Assembly (NCBI RefSeq): GCF_036785885.1
Contig: NC_092317.1
Location: 250,501-314,500 of the forward strand
DNA from: Coffea arabica
Lineage: Eukaryota; Streptophyta; Magnoliopsida; Gentianales; Rubiaceae
Length of the DNA: 64,000 bases
Reading direction: 5' to 3'
The position numbers and the translations under genes were made by a program. The notes beneath the pieces were generated by a model that worked only from the letters and a program-made list of their open reading frames with translations, was not told the DNA's origin and searched no databases. Position 1 is the first letter of the stretch, and every line of letters starts with the position of its first letter. Shown one piece after another: positions 14,146 to 29,997 of the stretch.

Positions 14146-14897
14146 CTTGTCATCTCTGCGGTTGAATGAAGTAAGAGAAATAAGTGCGTCCATTTGCTGA
14201 TACGGTTCCAAAGCCACTGCTGCTGCATGGAGACGACGACTTTTTGGTTGCAATACATACTACTGCCAACCGCCATACCCCTTCTTGTCATCATCTCATG
14301 CATGCATCATGTTGTTGTTGTACCCTCGCATGTACAGTACATATATACAAATGGATTTTATAGAAAGAAACATAAAACATGGATAAGCATCGTGCGGCTG
14401 CGGGCTCAGAGGTGACTCTGGTTGTAACAACGTCATATATACTTTTTATAGTGTCAATGACAAGTGTCCTTTTCAAGAAATAGTTGACTCGCCTTTTGAT
14501 GCCCTTCGATTCGAACCTTTTTTCCCCTGTAGAACCCACGAATTTACCAGAAGGAGAAGGAAGATCCATTTACATATTTTAGCAGGCGTCAGAAAACGTA
14601 CTACATATTAGTTCATCCGCAGCGAACCAATTCTTATCAAAATGGTTTTTGCATATGTATTCTACACAAATTTGGTTTCAAAATGTCCTGCAGTCGCAGA
14701 TGCCAAATGACCTCGCAACACAAATACACAGCACTGACTATTTAATACCATATAATGTGTATCTTCCGAAAGTATACATTCTAAATCCAACTTGTTGGTC
14801 TGCTGCTTGCAAAGAAAATTTCAATCACCAAAAGCACACGTGATCAGAAGAAACCTCCGTGGCACCTGAAATCTCTATTCATCTTCTTAATTGAGAG
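14146..14897. other. Convergent 3' region between the Ca2+-ATPase and MSR genes
   Basis: About 750 bases separate the two convergent stop codons. The stretch presumably carries both 3' UTRs. I see no reading frame with family resemblance and no repeat in it. Confidence 0.5.
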
Positions 14898-17800
14898 CTA
14901 GCAGAAACACGAATAAGCAAAGTGGTTCCTTTTTGTAACGTAATGGGACATAAAATCCCCAGAAGAGGCAGAGGAACCAGGAATTTTTGCCGGAACAAGT
15001 ATCTGAGTCCTGCCAGAAGCAATTCTCTGACCAGCCACATTGGCATAGAACAGGCCGGAGATGGCTGGTACAAATACATCACTTTCAGTGGAAATGTAGA
15101 AGTCAATAACCTTCTCGAGTTCTGAAGCCTCGGAGTCAAGGAACTTTTCCTTTTTATCTGCAGGCATTATGCCTTCCTGCAGGGGAAAACAAAGCATTCA
15201 TAAAACATTCAGTCAGTATAACTATACATACAAATTAGTACTCAAGTGTCCTGTTCTGAAGAGCAAGAGGGGTCTGATGGGGTATGATAGACCAGCATTA
15301 CTGATTATAAGGATTATTTCCCAAAATGATCTTTGAACTGACAATATCAGTTAGACGGAAGGGAAGAACCTTTGTGTAAGTTTTTGGGAAGAAATCCTTC
15401 AGAGCATCAAGGCTGCTGTCCCATCTGGATTGAGTAAGATATAGTGTAGTATCTTTGTCGAACCCAATCTTTCTCAAAAATAATGCTACCTCTTGAGGAC
15501 CATAACAGCTCTTCGATCTAGAGGTACCACTTCCTTGACACCCCTTTTTCTCTAGTATATCAACCCTCAAGTCTACTGCAATGAACCGTCCACTTGTCTT
15601 CCGGCCCAGAGTCCTTAGGCGTTCAATCATCGAGTCAACTACTTCACGCACTGCAGGCTGCAGATTTAGAGATCCAAACATTGCCATGCATGCAACCGAA
15701 TCAATTTTGCTGGTTTCTTCAGTCTTCCTCATATTGACTGAGGGGAAGTATGTAGCTAGCCTTATGTTTCCCTTGGTCCTGAAAACCGGTTCAATGTTTT
15801 CTGCTATAAATTCCTCAGTAACTAGATTGGGGACCTTCACCACAGCAAGGTTTCGTGTTGATATTTTGGAGGGTTGATGCTTTGCTATTTTCAGCACCCC
15901 ATCCAAGCTCTTGACCAACTTCTCAACATCATATATTTCTTCAAAGTTCCTGAAGGAAGCAGCATAACTTATTGCAGTTTACATCATTGTAGCTGACTAC
16001 AACAGAGAAAAGTTCAACATTTTACGAATATTACCAATAAAATATAATTTCCCAATCCAATAGTCAGAACAATTGAAGATATATATCGTTCATATTAATT
16101 AAATCTGAGAATAAAATTGAAGGTTAATAATGCACGAGTCAATTAGAATAATGCACAAGTCAATTAGAACTGATTCAAAATATAACACTGGGTTTTGCAG
16201 TCATCTTCAGACTTCAAACTAACATTTCCTCGAGAGAATTTCTAACATCCATGCCCACAGTAAGAGCCATAGGCATTCCCAAGCATCTTCAGCACGACAA
16301 AATGGAAAACCAAAGTCAGTATAAGAGACTTGCAAAGAGAGAGAGAAGAAGCAAAACTACAAGAGAAATTCAATTCTGATTCATTCAGATGAGAAACTTG
16401 TCAGTCATCGACTGGTTTAGCTGTTTTTGCCAGTGAGAATTCAATAAATGTTTTGTTCATTCAAATTACACATAACTCATGCTAATCCATATGGGGAACT
16501 TTTGCTTATTGAAGAGAAATAAATGCAACACCCCCAATATACAATCAAACAGAAAAGAAAATTACCAAGTAAGACAAGAAAGAAAATACCAGAGTGAAAG
16601 GGTAGCAGACAGTTCAACCTTGTTACCAAGCCATTCTAATTGCATTTCTACTAGGCACTAGCAGAACCACTGGCTTAGTTTTATATTGCGCAGGAGTGAA
16701 AAGATGACAAACATGCTATAACAGAACTAACCATTTATCACCAGGCTTGCTTCCCCTAATGTCTGGGAGGACAAGAGTTGCCCGTAGGTACCTTGCCACC
16801 TTTACTGCGTCAGTTATCTGATAAATGCAACCACCAAAGCAACAACTGAATGTTAATGGAGAAGGTCAAAGGCCTCCAAGAAATGCAAAACGAAAAAATA
16901 TATATTCCAGATTTCTAACCAATTTTTGCGAGTAAGATAAGTGAATTTGAGATTACATCACGCGAGCTTCTTATTAAAGCACTAAACAATGAGGTTGTGA
17001 CAAGAAGGGCGTATTATACATGAGGTGACATCTGGATATGCTGTGAACATGAGAGGGGGGGCGTGCATGCATCAGCAGAGATAAGAAAGTGACCAGGGCA
17101 GAAGAAATAGTTCGTTTATCCTCACTTATTTGCTCTAAGCATAACTAAGCGCTATAGAATTCATATACATTCTCTGGCAAAGCTTGGGCAAAAATGGGCA
17201 AGCACCAGAAAAGCAACGGAACGGAGTGATAGACTAAAGAAGAAGGCAGATGCTGTTAGTACGGGTAATTTACAAATGCTAATCCGTCATTTTGAGGTTA
17301 GTTAAGCAAAGGAGAAGAGGCTACCTGCGAGACATGATATTCAGGGCCATTAGTGAAGGAGAATGTAACAAACCCTTGCGATTGCTCTACTTCCTCTGTT
17401 CATGAATCAGAGAGACATAATACAGGAGGGAGAAAGTCAGAAGAACATGTACTACAGGAAGCAGCAACAAAGATCTCAAAAGTGTCTGAAACTAGAAAAA
17501 CGAAAGCTTTGAGGTCATCGACTTTGCGAGAATGCAGGCTACAATAAAGTAAACTGACCCAGAACAGGCTTAGTCCAGCAGGGCTTGAGGGTGGAGCCAT
17601 CCTTCTTCCAAGGTGCATCAGCTCCCCCATCAGGAAGAGTAACGAGGCTCTGCTCAGAAGCCTTGGTGCTGTCGTGGAGAGAGGGGATTTCGGAGTCATT
17701 CACCTTCAGTCAACAGGTAAGACAAACAAAAATGAACAGGAGTAAGTAGCGGAAAAGGAGACATGTAACAAAACGATTCATTAGTTCAAGTAGATCAATG

Positions 17801-18347
17801 CTGAAACTTGAGAGAGAGAGAGATAGATGGACTGCACATTGTTCAGATTTACAAACACCGAAATCTCTCTGTGTTACTGACAAACGGACAGAGAGAGAAG
17901 ATTAAAGATAAGTAAGCCGAGAGAGGTAGAGTAAAAGAAGAGAGAGGTAGAGGCAGTGAAGCATGGGAAACAGGAAAGGGGATCGCAGAGAAGGAAAAAT
18001 GAGGTGAAAAAAATTCCAAGATTTGATGGTTTTTCATAGCAATGGGGAGCGGAAGAAGAAGTGGGGATGAAAAGAAGGAGCGTTTAGGAGCCATGAAGCT
18101 AGCGGCATCATCATATCTAATTAGCTATCATCAAGCAGTAGAAGTAGAAGCTTGTGAGGTAGAATAGCAGAGAACAAGAAGTAGTTGAACCCAATATATA
18201 TATATATATATATACACACACAAAAGAAGAAGAAGAAAGAATTACTTGAAGAGACTCGAAATGGTCGCGCTTGATCATGTTTCCAAGCATGACAAACATG
18301 GTGACAGTTAGCACTCCTGCAACCACTTGACGAGGATCCACCGCCAT
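14898..18347 (-). CDS. MSR1: MSR-like putative protein O-fucosyltransferase (mannan synthesis-related)
   Basis: A Golgi type-II membrane protein of the plant O-fucosyltransferase family. In Arabidopsis and fenugreek, MSR proteins support mannan (glucomannan) synthesis; the exact reaction is not certain. Six exons encode about 420 residues, in transcript order 18246-18347, 17559-17703, 17325-17395, 16732-16817, 15370-15949, 14898-15176, with all phases consistent. The start is ATG at 18347 in a GAAATGG context. Residues 8-25 form a hydrophobic signal anchor right after a short charged N-terminus. Conserved blocks are FTNGPEYHVSQ (exon 3), ATLVLPDIRGSKPGD (exon 4), GRFIAVDLRVDI (exon 5) and DVFVPAISGLFYAN (exon 6), ending with SCFC. 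Length matches the family. It converges with the upstream Ca2+-ATPase gene, as its relative does in Arabidopsis. Confidence 0.92.
18194..18221. repeat. AT/CA compound microsatellite in MSR intron 1
   Basis: An AT run of about ten units is followed by four CA units. It lies inside the first intron of the MSR-like gene. Confidence 0.9.
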
Positions 18348-21230
18348 TTCGGACAGAGCCCAGATCTCCTCTCTCTCTATCTATATCTATTACTATATCT
18401 CGAGGAGGAGGAGGAGGAGGTGGAGTAGTAGACAAGAGGGAGGGAGGGAGGGAGGGAGGTAGTAGATAGCGTGGTGGCCTGCGTGGGAAGAAATATGGCA
18501 GATTTTGGGGTGGGTTTCTTGTTGTTTTTGCTGTTGGGTCAGCCCTGTCCTGTCCTGTGCTTGGCTATATACTAGGACTCTACGAGTAGTACTACTATTA
18601 TTATATAGTCAGTATTATTATTGTTTTTGTTTGCTTATAAAAAGAAAGAAAGAAATGACCATTTATTTACCTACGTCTTCGCTAATTGTTTTCAGACCGC
18701 CGCTTGAATTGCAAATTTCTCATTTCTCAGATGATTGATGATTGATGATGATGTTGGTTTGGTTTGGTGGGCTTTCTTTCTTTAGTAAGTACTGCAAGTA
18801 CTTCGCCCGCTATATAAGAAGAATTCATGAACTTGGAGTCACCTTAACAACCGAATACCGAACAGATATATATATATAGTATGATGATATGATGAAGATT
18901 CATATATACAACAATTTTATAGTAGCCGTAGTAGCAGCAGTAAGTTTTTTTTCCTAAAAAAAAAGAGAGGAATGCAGAAGAAAGAAGAGGATGTTACTCC
19001 ATATAACAAGACTGGGCTTCTAAAAAAAAAGTTCGAGTAAGTAAAGTAAAAGAGGTAGACTGCAGTCGTAGTCCTACATTTGCATTGGTTTGATGGGTGC
19101 ATTTGCATTGTGGGGTTGTTATGAGAGCTGAGGAGCACCGACACTTGGTGGGTTTGGGAGTGGGGCAACCATTGATCCATCGCCTAAATCTACTTATTAT
19201 ACAAGAGTACTATATAAGAAAGGGTCGAACTTTATTACTTTGTTTCATTGCTCGTTACGTGCCTTGTTAATAATTTGATTCTTAATAATTTGACAAGTGA
19301 TTTGCTAATAGTTCTTGCACATTGTTGTTCTTGGCCTATCGTTCATGCAGGATCAAACAAGTCTGGCCTTATGTTTATGGTGTTCATCGATCAATAATCG
19401 AAAATTCGATAAAAAAAAGTTTTGATAATTTGGGAATTGATTTTTTTAAGTCCAATATCCGATTCCCGTCCAAATCTTGGTTTGATAAATTGGATTGGAA
19501 AATCAGTAGCAAGTTAAAATATTTTAATTTGCTCTAAAAAAATTGTTATAACAAAATAATAATATCCCATATGTTTTTCAAAAAAAATTAATCGACTTAC
19601 TCAAACAAATATGAAATGCAAAAAAAAAAAAAAAAAAAGGGTTCATAACCCTAAGTTCTAACTCATAATCTCAATTCTTAAACAATATTGAAATAAATAA
19701 GAATTTCAAACTTAATTGTTAAGCTAAACTCCAATTAAAATTTTATCTCCAAATATAGTTATAGTTAGTTTAGCTAATGACTAATTAATAGTTAGTGATA
19801 GAATTAAGATTTACTCTGGTATTTAGTAATATACTGTACATAAGTGGGCTTATATTCTGCTTTTGTCTTCCATTGATTTCATGCATTTCCACTTAAAATT
19901 TTAAGTGGGCATGGGCTGTAGCCTGAAGTCTGCTAGTCTTTATACTAATAAATGCTTTCCCTCCCTCACTCACTCGTTGCCACTTGCCACTGCCCATCTC
20001 TCTCTTTTGGTTTTTTTTTTTTTTTTTTTTTTTATCTTTTCCTTTCTTTCTTTCTTTTTCCCCTTTTCTTTTTATGGTAGACCAATCAATTCAATGCTAC
20101 AAAAGTGACGACAAACTCTGCTCTCTCTTTCTTTTTTTTTCTTTAAGCCTCTTTATGAAATTTTTTTTTGTTTAAGAAAAAATCACTACATGCTTTGCTC
20201 TTGTATTCCTCCTCCTATACAGTATACAATAGCAGTACTAGTAGTAGACGAGTAGTAAGTAAGTACCAGCAGAGAGTGACAGTGTATGTAAAGAAGGAAA
20301 GCTGACGTACTACAAATGAGACGAATGAATGAATGGTACGTAGCAGAGAAATACTCACTACTTTACGGAGAGGCGCATTGGCATATACTCAGTACGGTAC
20401 TTACGCAAAAAGCGGACAAGAATCTATCTAATAAATAAATAAATGGAGAGCAAAAGTAGTATATAGTATAGTATAGGAGACAAATGGAAAACGACCAAAC
20501 AAAAACATATTTGAAATTTATTAGTACACTAAATAAATAAATAATACCAGCGGACTTACCCAACCCAGATGTGTTAGTTGAATGATATGAGACGAGGAGG
20601 AGCAAGAAGCAAGGCGTCAATTAAGGAAGAAAAACCATCCAATTCCATCCTCACCGCTCACCTCTCATCTCATCACGTTCCTCCCTCAAGACAAGAGAGA
20701 ATCACGGCGCAGAAGAGAAGCAAGACACAGACCACGACAACTTACCACCTTCATCATTCATTTACCTGCCAAACCTAATCTTATCCGCCTACTTTTTTTC
20801 TTTTAAAAAAAAATTTCTCAGGGAATCTTCTTCCCTTTCCTTTTATTAAACCTTCTTTTTTTAAAAAAAAAATCTACCAACAATCACTACCAGTAAACTA
20901 ATAAATATGATAGACCAACTCCCTCTAAAGGAGTGAGTTGGCCACCACATTAATTGTGGGATGAGAGGTTTAATAAAATTTCCCATCAATGCGCCTTTAT
21001 ATGAAAATTGTTCTAAATTCATACGAGTGTGTGGTGCACCCATCTAATTCAATGGTGGTTCAGTTTCCGTCAAGTTCTCTCGACTCAATTCAAATCATTC
21101 CACTTTAGAGTAGGTTCTCTCCAGTAGGAATAAGAGTATATTAAACTACTAGATTAGATGTGCCATTATGACAAACAATAAAAACTAATAAATATGCATG
21201 GTAATGAATGCACCATGCTATGATGCAACT
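18348..21230. other. Spacer upstream of the MSR gene, no gene recognised
   Basis: The proximal part should hold the MSR promoter and 5' UTR. It includes an AGGG array (18437-18459). The rest is AT-rich with homopolymer runs, such as A at 19620-19638 and a T run near 20009-20033. Short frames at 19322-19537 and 20578-20778 show no family resemblance or codon bias that I can support. Confidence 0.5.
18437..18459. repeat. AGGG tetranucleotide array
   Basis: About five and a half AGGG units lie just upstream of the MSR start codon, probably in its 5' UTR or core promoter. On the gene strand this reads as a CCCT-rich tract. Confidence 0.85.
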
Positions 21231-22303
21231 ATACCTGGCAATTGGACGGGTTGATGTTGGGTTTTCATTTAAATGGATTACACCCAATCCGCCTAATATT
21301 AGGTTGGATTAATTTTGGGTTGGGTTATCTCAAACCCATGACCCAAATATGACCCAATATATTAAATAATAGATTTTGATACATAAACTCTCTCAAATAT
21401 ATTTTCACATACAAAAAAAAAAATCACACACATAAATACATTTTCACATAGATAGATATATTTTCACACACTAAAACACTCACAGATACAAACACACACT
21501 CACTTTTTAAGTTCTTTGAAATACGTTATTTTTACACATACAAACACACTAATATACTTTCACAAATACACACACATACTAACTGTTTAAACTATTTGGA
21601 TCCAATCACACTTTAAAGAAAGTTATAAACTGAAATTTTGACCCAAAAAATAAACACAAAAGAATCATGCACGATAACACATCTGAGCCGTTGTAAAATG
21701 GAGAAATTAGAAATAAACACAAAATGAATCATGTTGCATCCTAAAAGATAACTTCCGAATTTGCATCTGAAAATTATTCTGAATATATCATAAGTAGAAT
21801 TTGGCATTTGATCCTCCGTTCAACATTTTTGTGTTATACTCCATATTACGCCATATATCCTTCACGATTAGTTGGCCATTCCTATGATCCTTATTATGGG
21901 TGTCACCTAATTCATAGTTTAACATGAAATATAATTCTAGTAAAAGTTTAACGAAGAATGCCAAGACTTAAATTATTCTCCTCTTATTCAAGAAAAACTT
22001 TAATCCGCTTGAGAGTCAAATTTGATGCTAACCAGAAATCTGGGTAGTAATATTTATAATTTGCACAAACTAGAGAAGACAATAGTATAAAAACAAGTTT
22101 TACATCTGTAACATCTCTGTCAAATGAAAGTGGAAGTTGGGTAATGGGTACCCAACACAAATACCCAATCCGCCCAAAATATATTTGAATTTTTATTACC
22201 CAACCCAAAATTGACCCAACACCCAAATTACTCAATCCACCCTCTGAAATTAGTGAGTGGGTTGGGTGGATTGTTGAGTTTTGAACATAATTGCCAGGTA
22301 TAA
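21231..22303. mobile_element. Non-autonomous hAT-type DNA transposon
   Basis: A 1073-bp element with short terminal inverted repeats. The left end reads ATACCTGGCAATT and the right end is its inverse, AATTGCCAGGTAT. It is flanked by an 8-bp target duplication, ATGCAACT (21223-21230) and ATGCAGCT (22304-22311), with one mismatch. Eight-base duplications are typical of the hAT superfamily. Subterminal regions on both sides repeat GGGTTGGGT and its complement ACCCAACCC many times, as hAT transposase-binding regions often do. No transposase frame is present. Confidence 0.8.
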
Positions 22304-22793
22304 ATGCAGCTACTGATGCGGTGCTACTTAAAAAGAGTCATCCATCAAATTCCGGCATCCAATCCCCCGACCAGACCAATAGTTGAAAAGTTATCTCCAT
22401 CAGAAACAGCCAGCCGTTCATTAATTAAAGATATATAATAAAAACTTTGGAATTTGCTTCACCAAAATTCAAGCTGCTAAAACTCAGCTCAGCACAAATA
22501 GTTAGGTTACCAATTGAGTCGAATTGGATGGATGGTTTTCGCCCAAAAAATTTAAAAAAAAAATGACACAGACGAGACGTTGCCTAAATGTATGCCTGCA
22601 ACAACCCCAACCAAAAAAAAAAAAAAAAAAAAAAAAATAAAATCGTTTCAGGCTCATATTTGCTGCACATTTTGGGATTCCGAACCCAAACATACAAAAA
22701 TACTGATCCATAGCTGTACACATTTTGCTAGGCCCCGACCTGTATAACTCAGATATACGTCCGTAGCTCCCCGTGAGGCCTATGCCCCGCCTT
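22304..22793. other. Short spacer at the 3' end of the NOP2-like gene
   Basis: This stretch holds a 25-base A run (22613-22637) and probably the 3' UTR of the minus-strand NOP2-like gene. I see no supported gene. Confidence 0.5.
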
Positions 22794-28175
<5,382 letters not shown>

Positions 28176-28201
28176 TAAAGCTTAGGTGGAAGCAGCAAAC
28201 A

Positions 28202-28605
28202 CTGTGAAGATGACATTGCAAGTATATCAGTTCAGGAGGAGGGAGGAGGGGAGAAACCAATGACGTGATAAAAGAAAGAAAAAAACTTTTTTTTTTGGCA
28301 AACATGTGAGAGGGAAAGGGAGACAAAGCAGACGAGACGGAGTGGAGACTCAACAATGGTTCAAAGACTCGTCACCGGAACCTGGCTGGCCGTTCCACAG
28401 AATCAGTGGCAACTAGCTCAGCGAGTATTCGAAGCAAAAAAAAGGCAGCCCAATCGGTTTGTTTCAACCCAGGACCAAATCAAGAAAATTTCGGCTTTGC
28501 AAATGTCAATAAAAAAAGACCATGAAAGTGCCCCAACAGTATCGCCAAAGCATTAATAACAGAAATCCAACGGATAAAATCAATTAAAGAGAGGAATCCC
28601 CTTAC
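28202..28605 (-). other. Probable 5' UTR intron of the NOP2-like gene
   Basis: On the minus strand a strong donor (ATTG then GTAAGG, exon end at 28606) and an acceptor (CTTCACAG, next exon from 28201) lie upstream of the start codon at 28175. They bracket a T-rich stretch. This is an inference from splice-site quality only, without transcript support. Confidence 0.45.
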
Positions 28606-28740
28606 CAATCTTTGGGCCAAACTTGTCTGCTCAAAGAACAGCAAGAGGAGACGGGCGCCTAGTGCTTCCTTAAGCAAGGAGAAGGTTATCACGGAGGGGA
28701 GGAGAGGCAGAAGGTTATCGCGGAGGGTGAAGGTGGGCGT

Positions 28741-28774
28741 TGGGCTGGAGTGAGTGGCAGGGTTTAAGGGTTTA
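28741..28774. promoter_or_regulatory. Telo-box-like and site II-like motifs upstream of NOP2
   Basis: Two adjacent AGGGTTTA units (28759-28766 and 28767-28774) match the inverse of the plant telo-box core AAACCCTA closely but not perfectly. A TGGGCT site II-like element lies at 28741-28746. A TGGGCC element (28613-28618) lies closer to the gene, in the likely transcribed leader. This pairing is known from plant ribosomal-protein and ribosome-biogenesis promoters and fits co-regulation of a rRNA methyltransferase. Confidence 0.5.
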
Positions 28775-28829
28775 GGCGTCTAGCCTCCTCCTTTAGGTTA
28801 GGGCTAACTTTTCCCAATGGATACCACCC

Positions 28830-28830
<1 letters not shown>

Positions 28831-28860
<30 letters not shown>
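28831..28860. repeat. Poly(A) run of 30 bases
   Basis: An uninterrupted run of 30 A lies between the NOP2-like and EXO70 genes. Its exact length may be unreliable in an assembly. Confidence 0.9.
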
Positions 28861-28863
<3 letters not shown>

Positions 28864-29997
28864 TTTGGGAGTAATCGGGAATTATTCTTTCATTTCATTT
28901 TCAGGCCCCAAAAGTATGACATTATGTTTCTTCGTTTTACTTTTAGGCCCCAAAAGAGTATCGCAAGTTGATAAGTAGGTCCTTTTGTGGAAGCTTTTTT
29001 TTTTTTTTTTGTTTTGACGGAGTGGGTGTCCGAATCAATTCTTACGGGGCCCAACTAATCCACTCCGGTTCGGGAGAAGAGGCCCCATCCCCTGAACACC
29101 GATAATTTTTTTGAGTGGAGGAAGCTTCTCTTTTCAGTGGAGTAAAAAAAAAAAAATTTTTTTTTTTGAGGTCAGCATGTTTTCCTTTTTATTTTTCCAA
29201 AACAGTTAAAATTGGATTTGCTACCATAATCTGACATCTTGCCAATTGCCCAAGCAGCAAACCAAAATCATCTCTATTCGAAGGCAATTCAAGCCCGGAT
29301 CGTCACCAGAAATTAATGTGGAATTGATATGTTGACTAGGAACTTTCATTCTTCTTTGGTTTGAGTTGATGTTGCCTTCACTCCTCAAAGGAAAAATGGC
29401 TTTTTTGCTACGCAAAGCATTTGTGTTTCTTTTCCGGATGTCTGAAGGAAGGGTTGTCAAGATTGAACCTTCTTCATAGTCTACAGTAGAGTAGAACAAT
29501 TCAATTCAAGCAAAGAAAAAGCCTACGAATATATATTGTTTGTTTAGTCGCATAAAAATAGAGAGGAAAATAGTTCATTGATAATAATAATAATAATATA
29601 TTTGCTGAGCCTGAGGCTACGTTTCTTAGGCGGTACGAGAAAACAAAAGATGGCCAATTAATGAGCATCGCACAGCACAGCATACGGAGTCATGGTCATG
29701 ACACTCTGTCGGACTGATGACGGAAGGAAATCAACTTAGTTAATTGAAGAAACAGAAAGAATGGGCCACTGCTGCAGTTGGGTGGTTGTGGATTCTGAAT
29801 ATTCTTGCTTTGGCAGTCAAGTTTGGTTAGAAACTTGGCTTAGGGTTGAGAAAACCGGCAGTTACTGATCAAGACGACTTCCATGAATTTTCTTTCGCAC
29901 CCGTCAGCTTATAATGGATGGCCAATCAATAATGTCTTATTCTACACTATATACAACCGTTTTGAGCTGCACGCCACTATTAAACTCTCATTCTGCC

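Larger units (their letters stand above)
28606..29997. other. Divergent intergenic region between NOP2 and EXO70
   Basis: This region separates two divergently transcribed genes and should hold both promoters. It contains a 30-base A run (28831-28860) and T/A homopolymers near 28996-29012 and 29143-29167. A frame at 28356-28556 on the plus strand, just outside it, and short frames within show no family resemblance. Confidence 0.5.

Noticed and set aside
17849-18094. Ser/Pro/Phe-rich minus-strand frame
   Set aside because: It lies in MSR intron 1, in pyrimidine-rich sequence, and does not join the exon phases.
28356-28556. Plus-strand frame opposite the NOP2 leader
   Set aside because: It is short, lies within the likely 5' UTR intron on the other strand and has no recognisable content.
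29914-29997. Upstream in-frame ATG for EXO70
   Set aside because: The ATG at 29998 has a much stronger context and gives the family-like N-terminus. The 28 extra residues look like translated leader.
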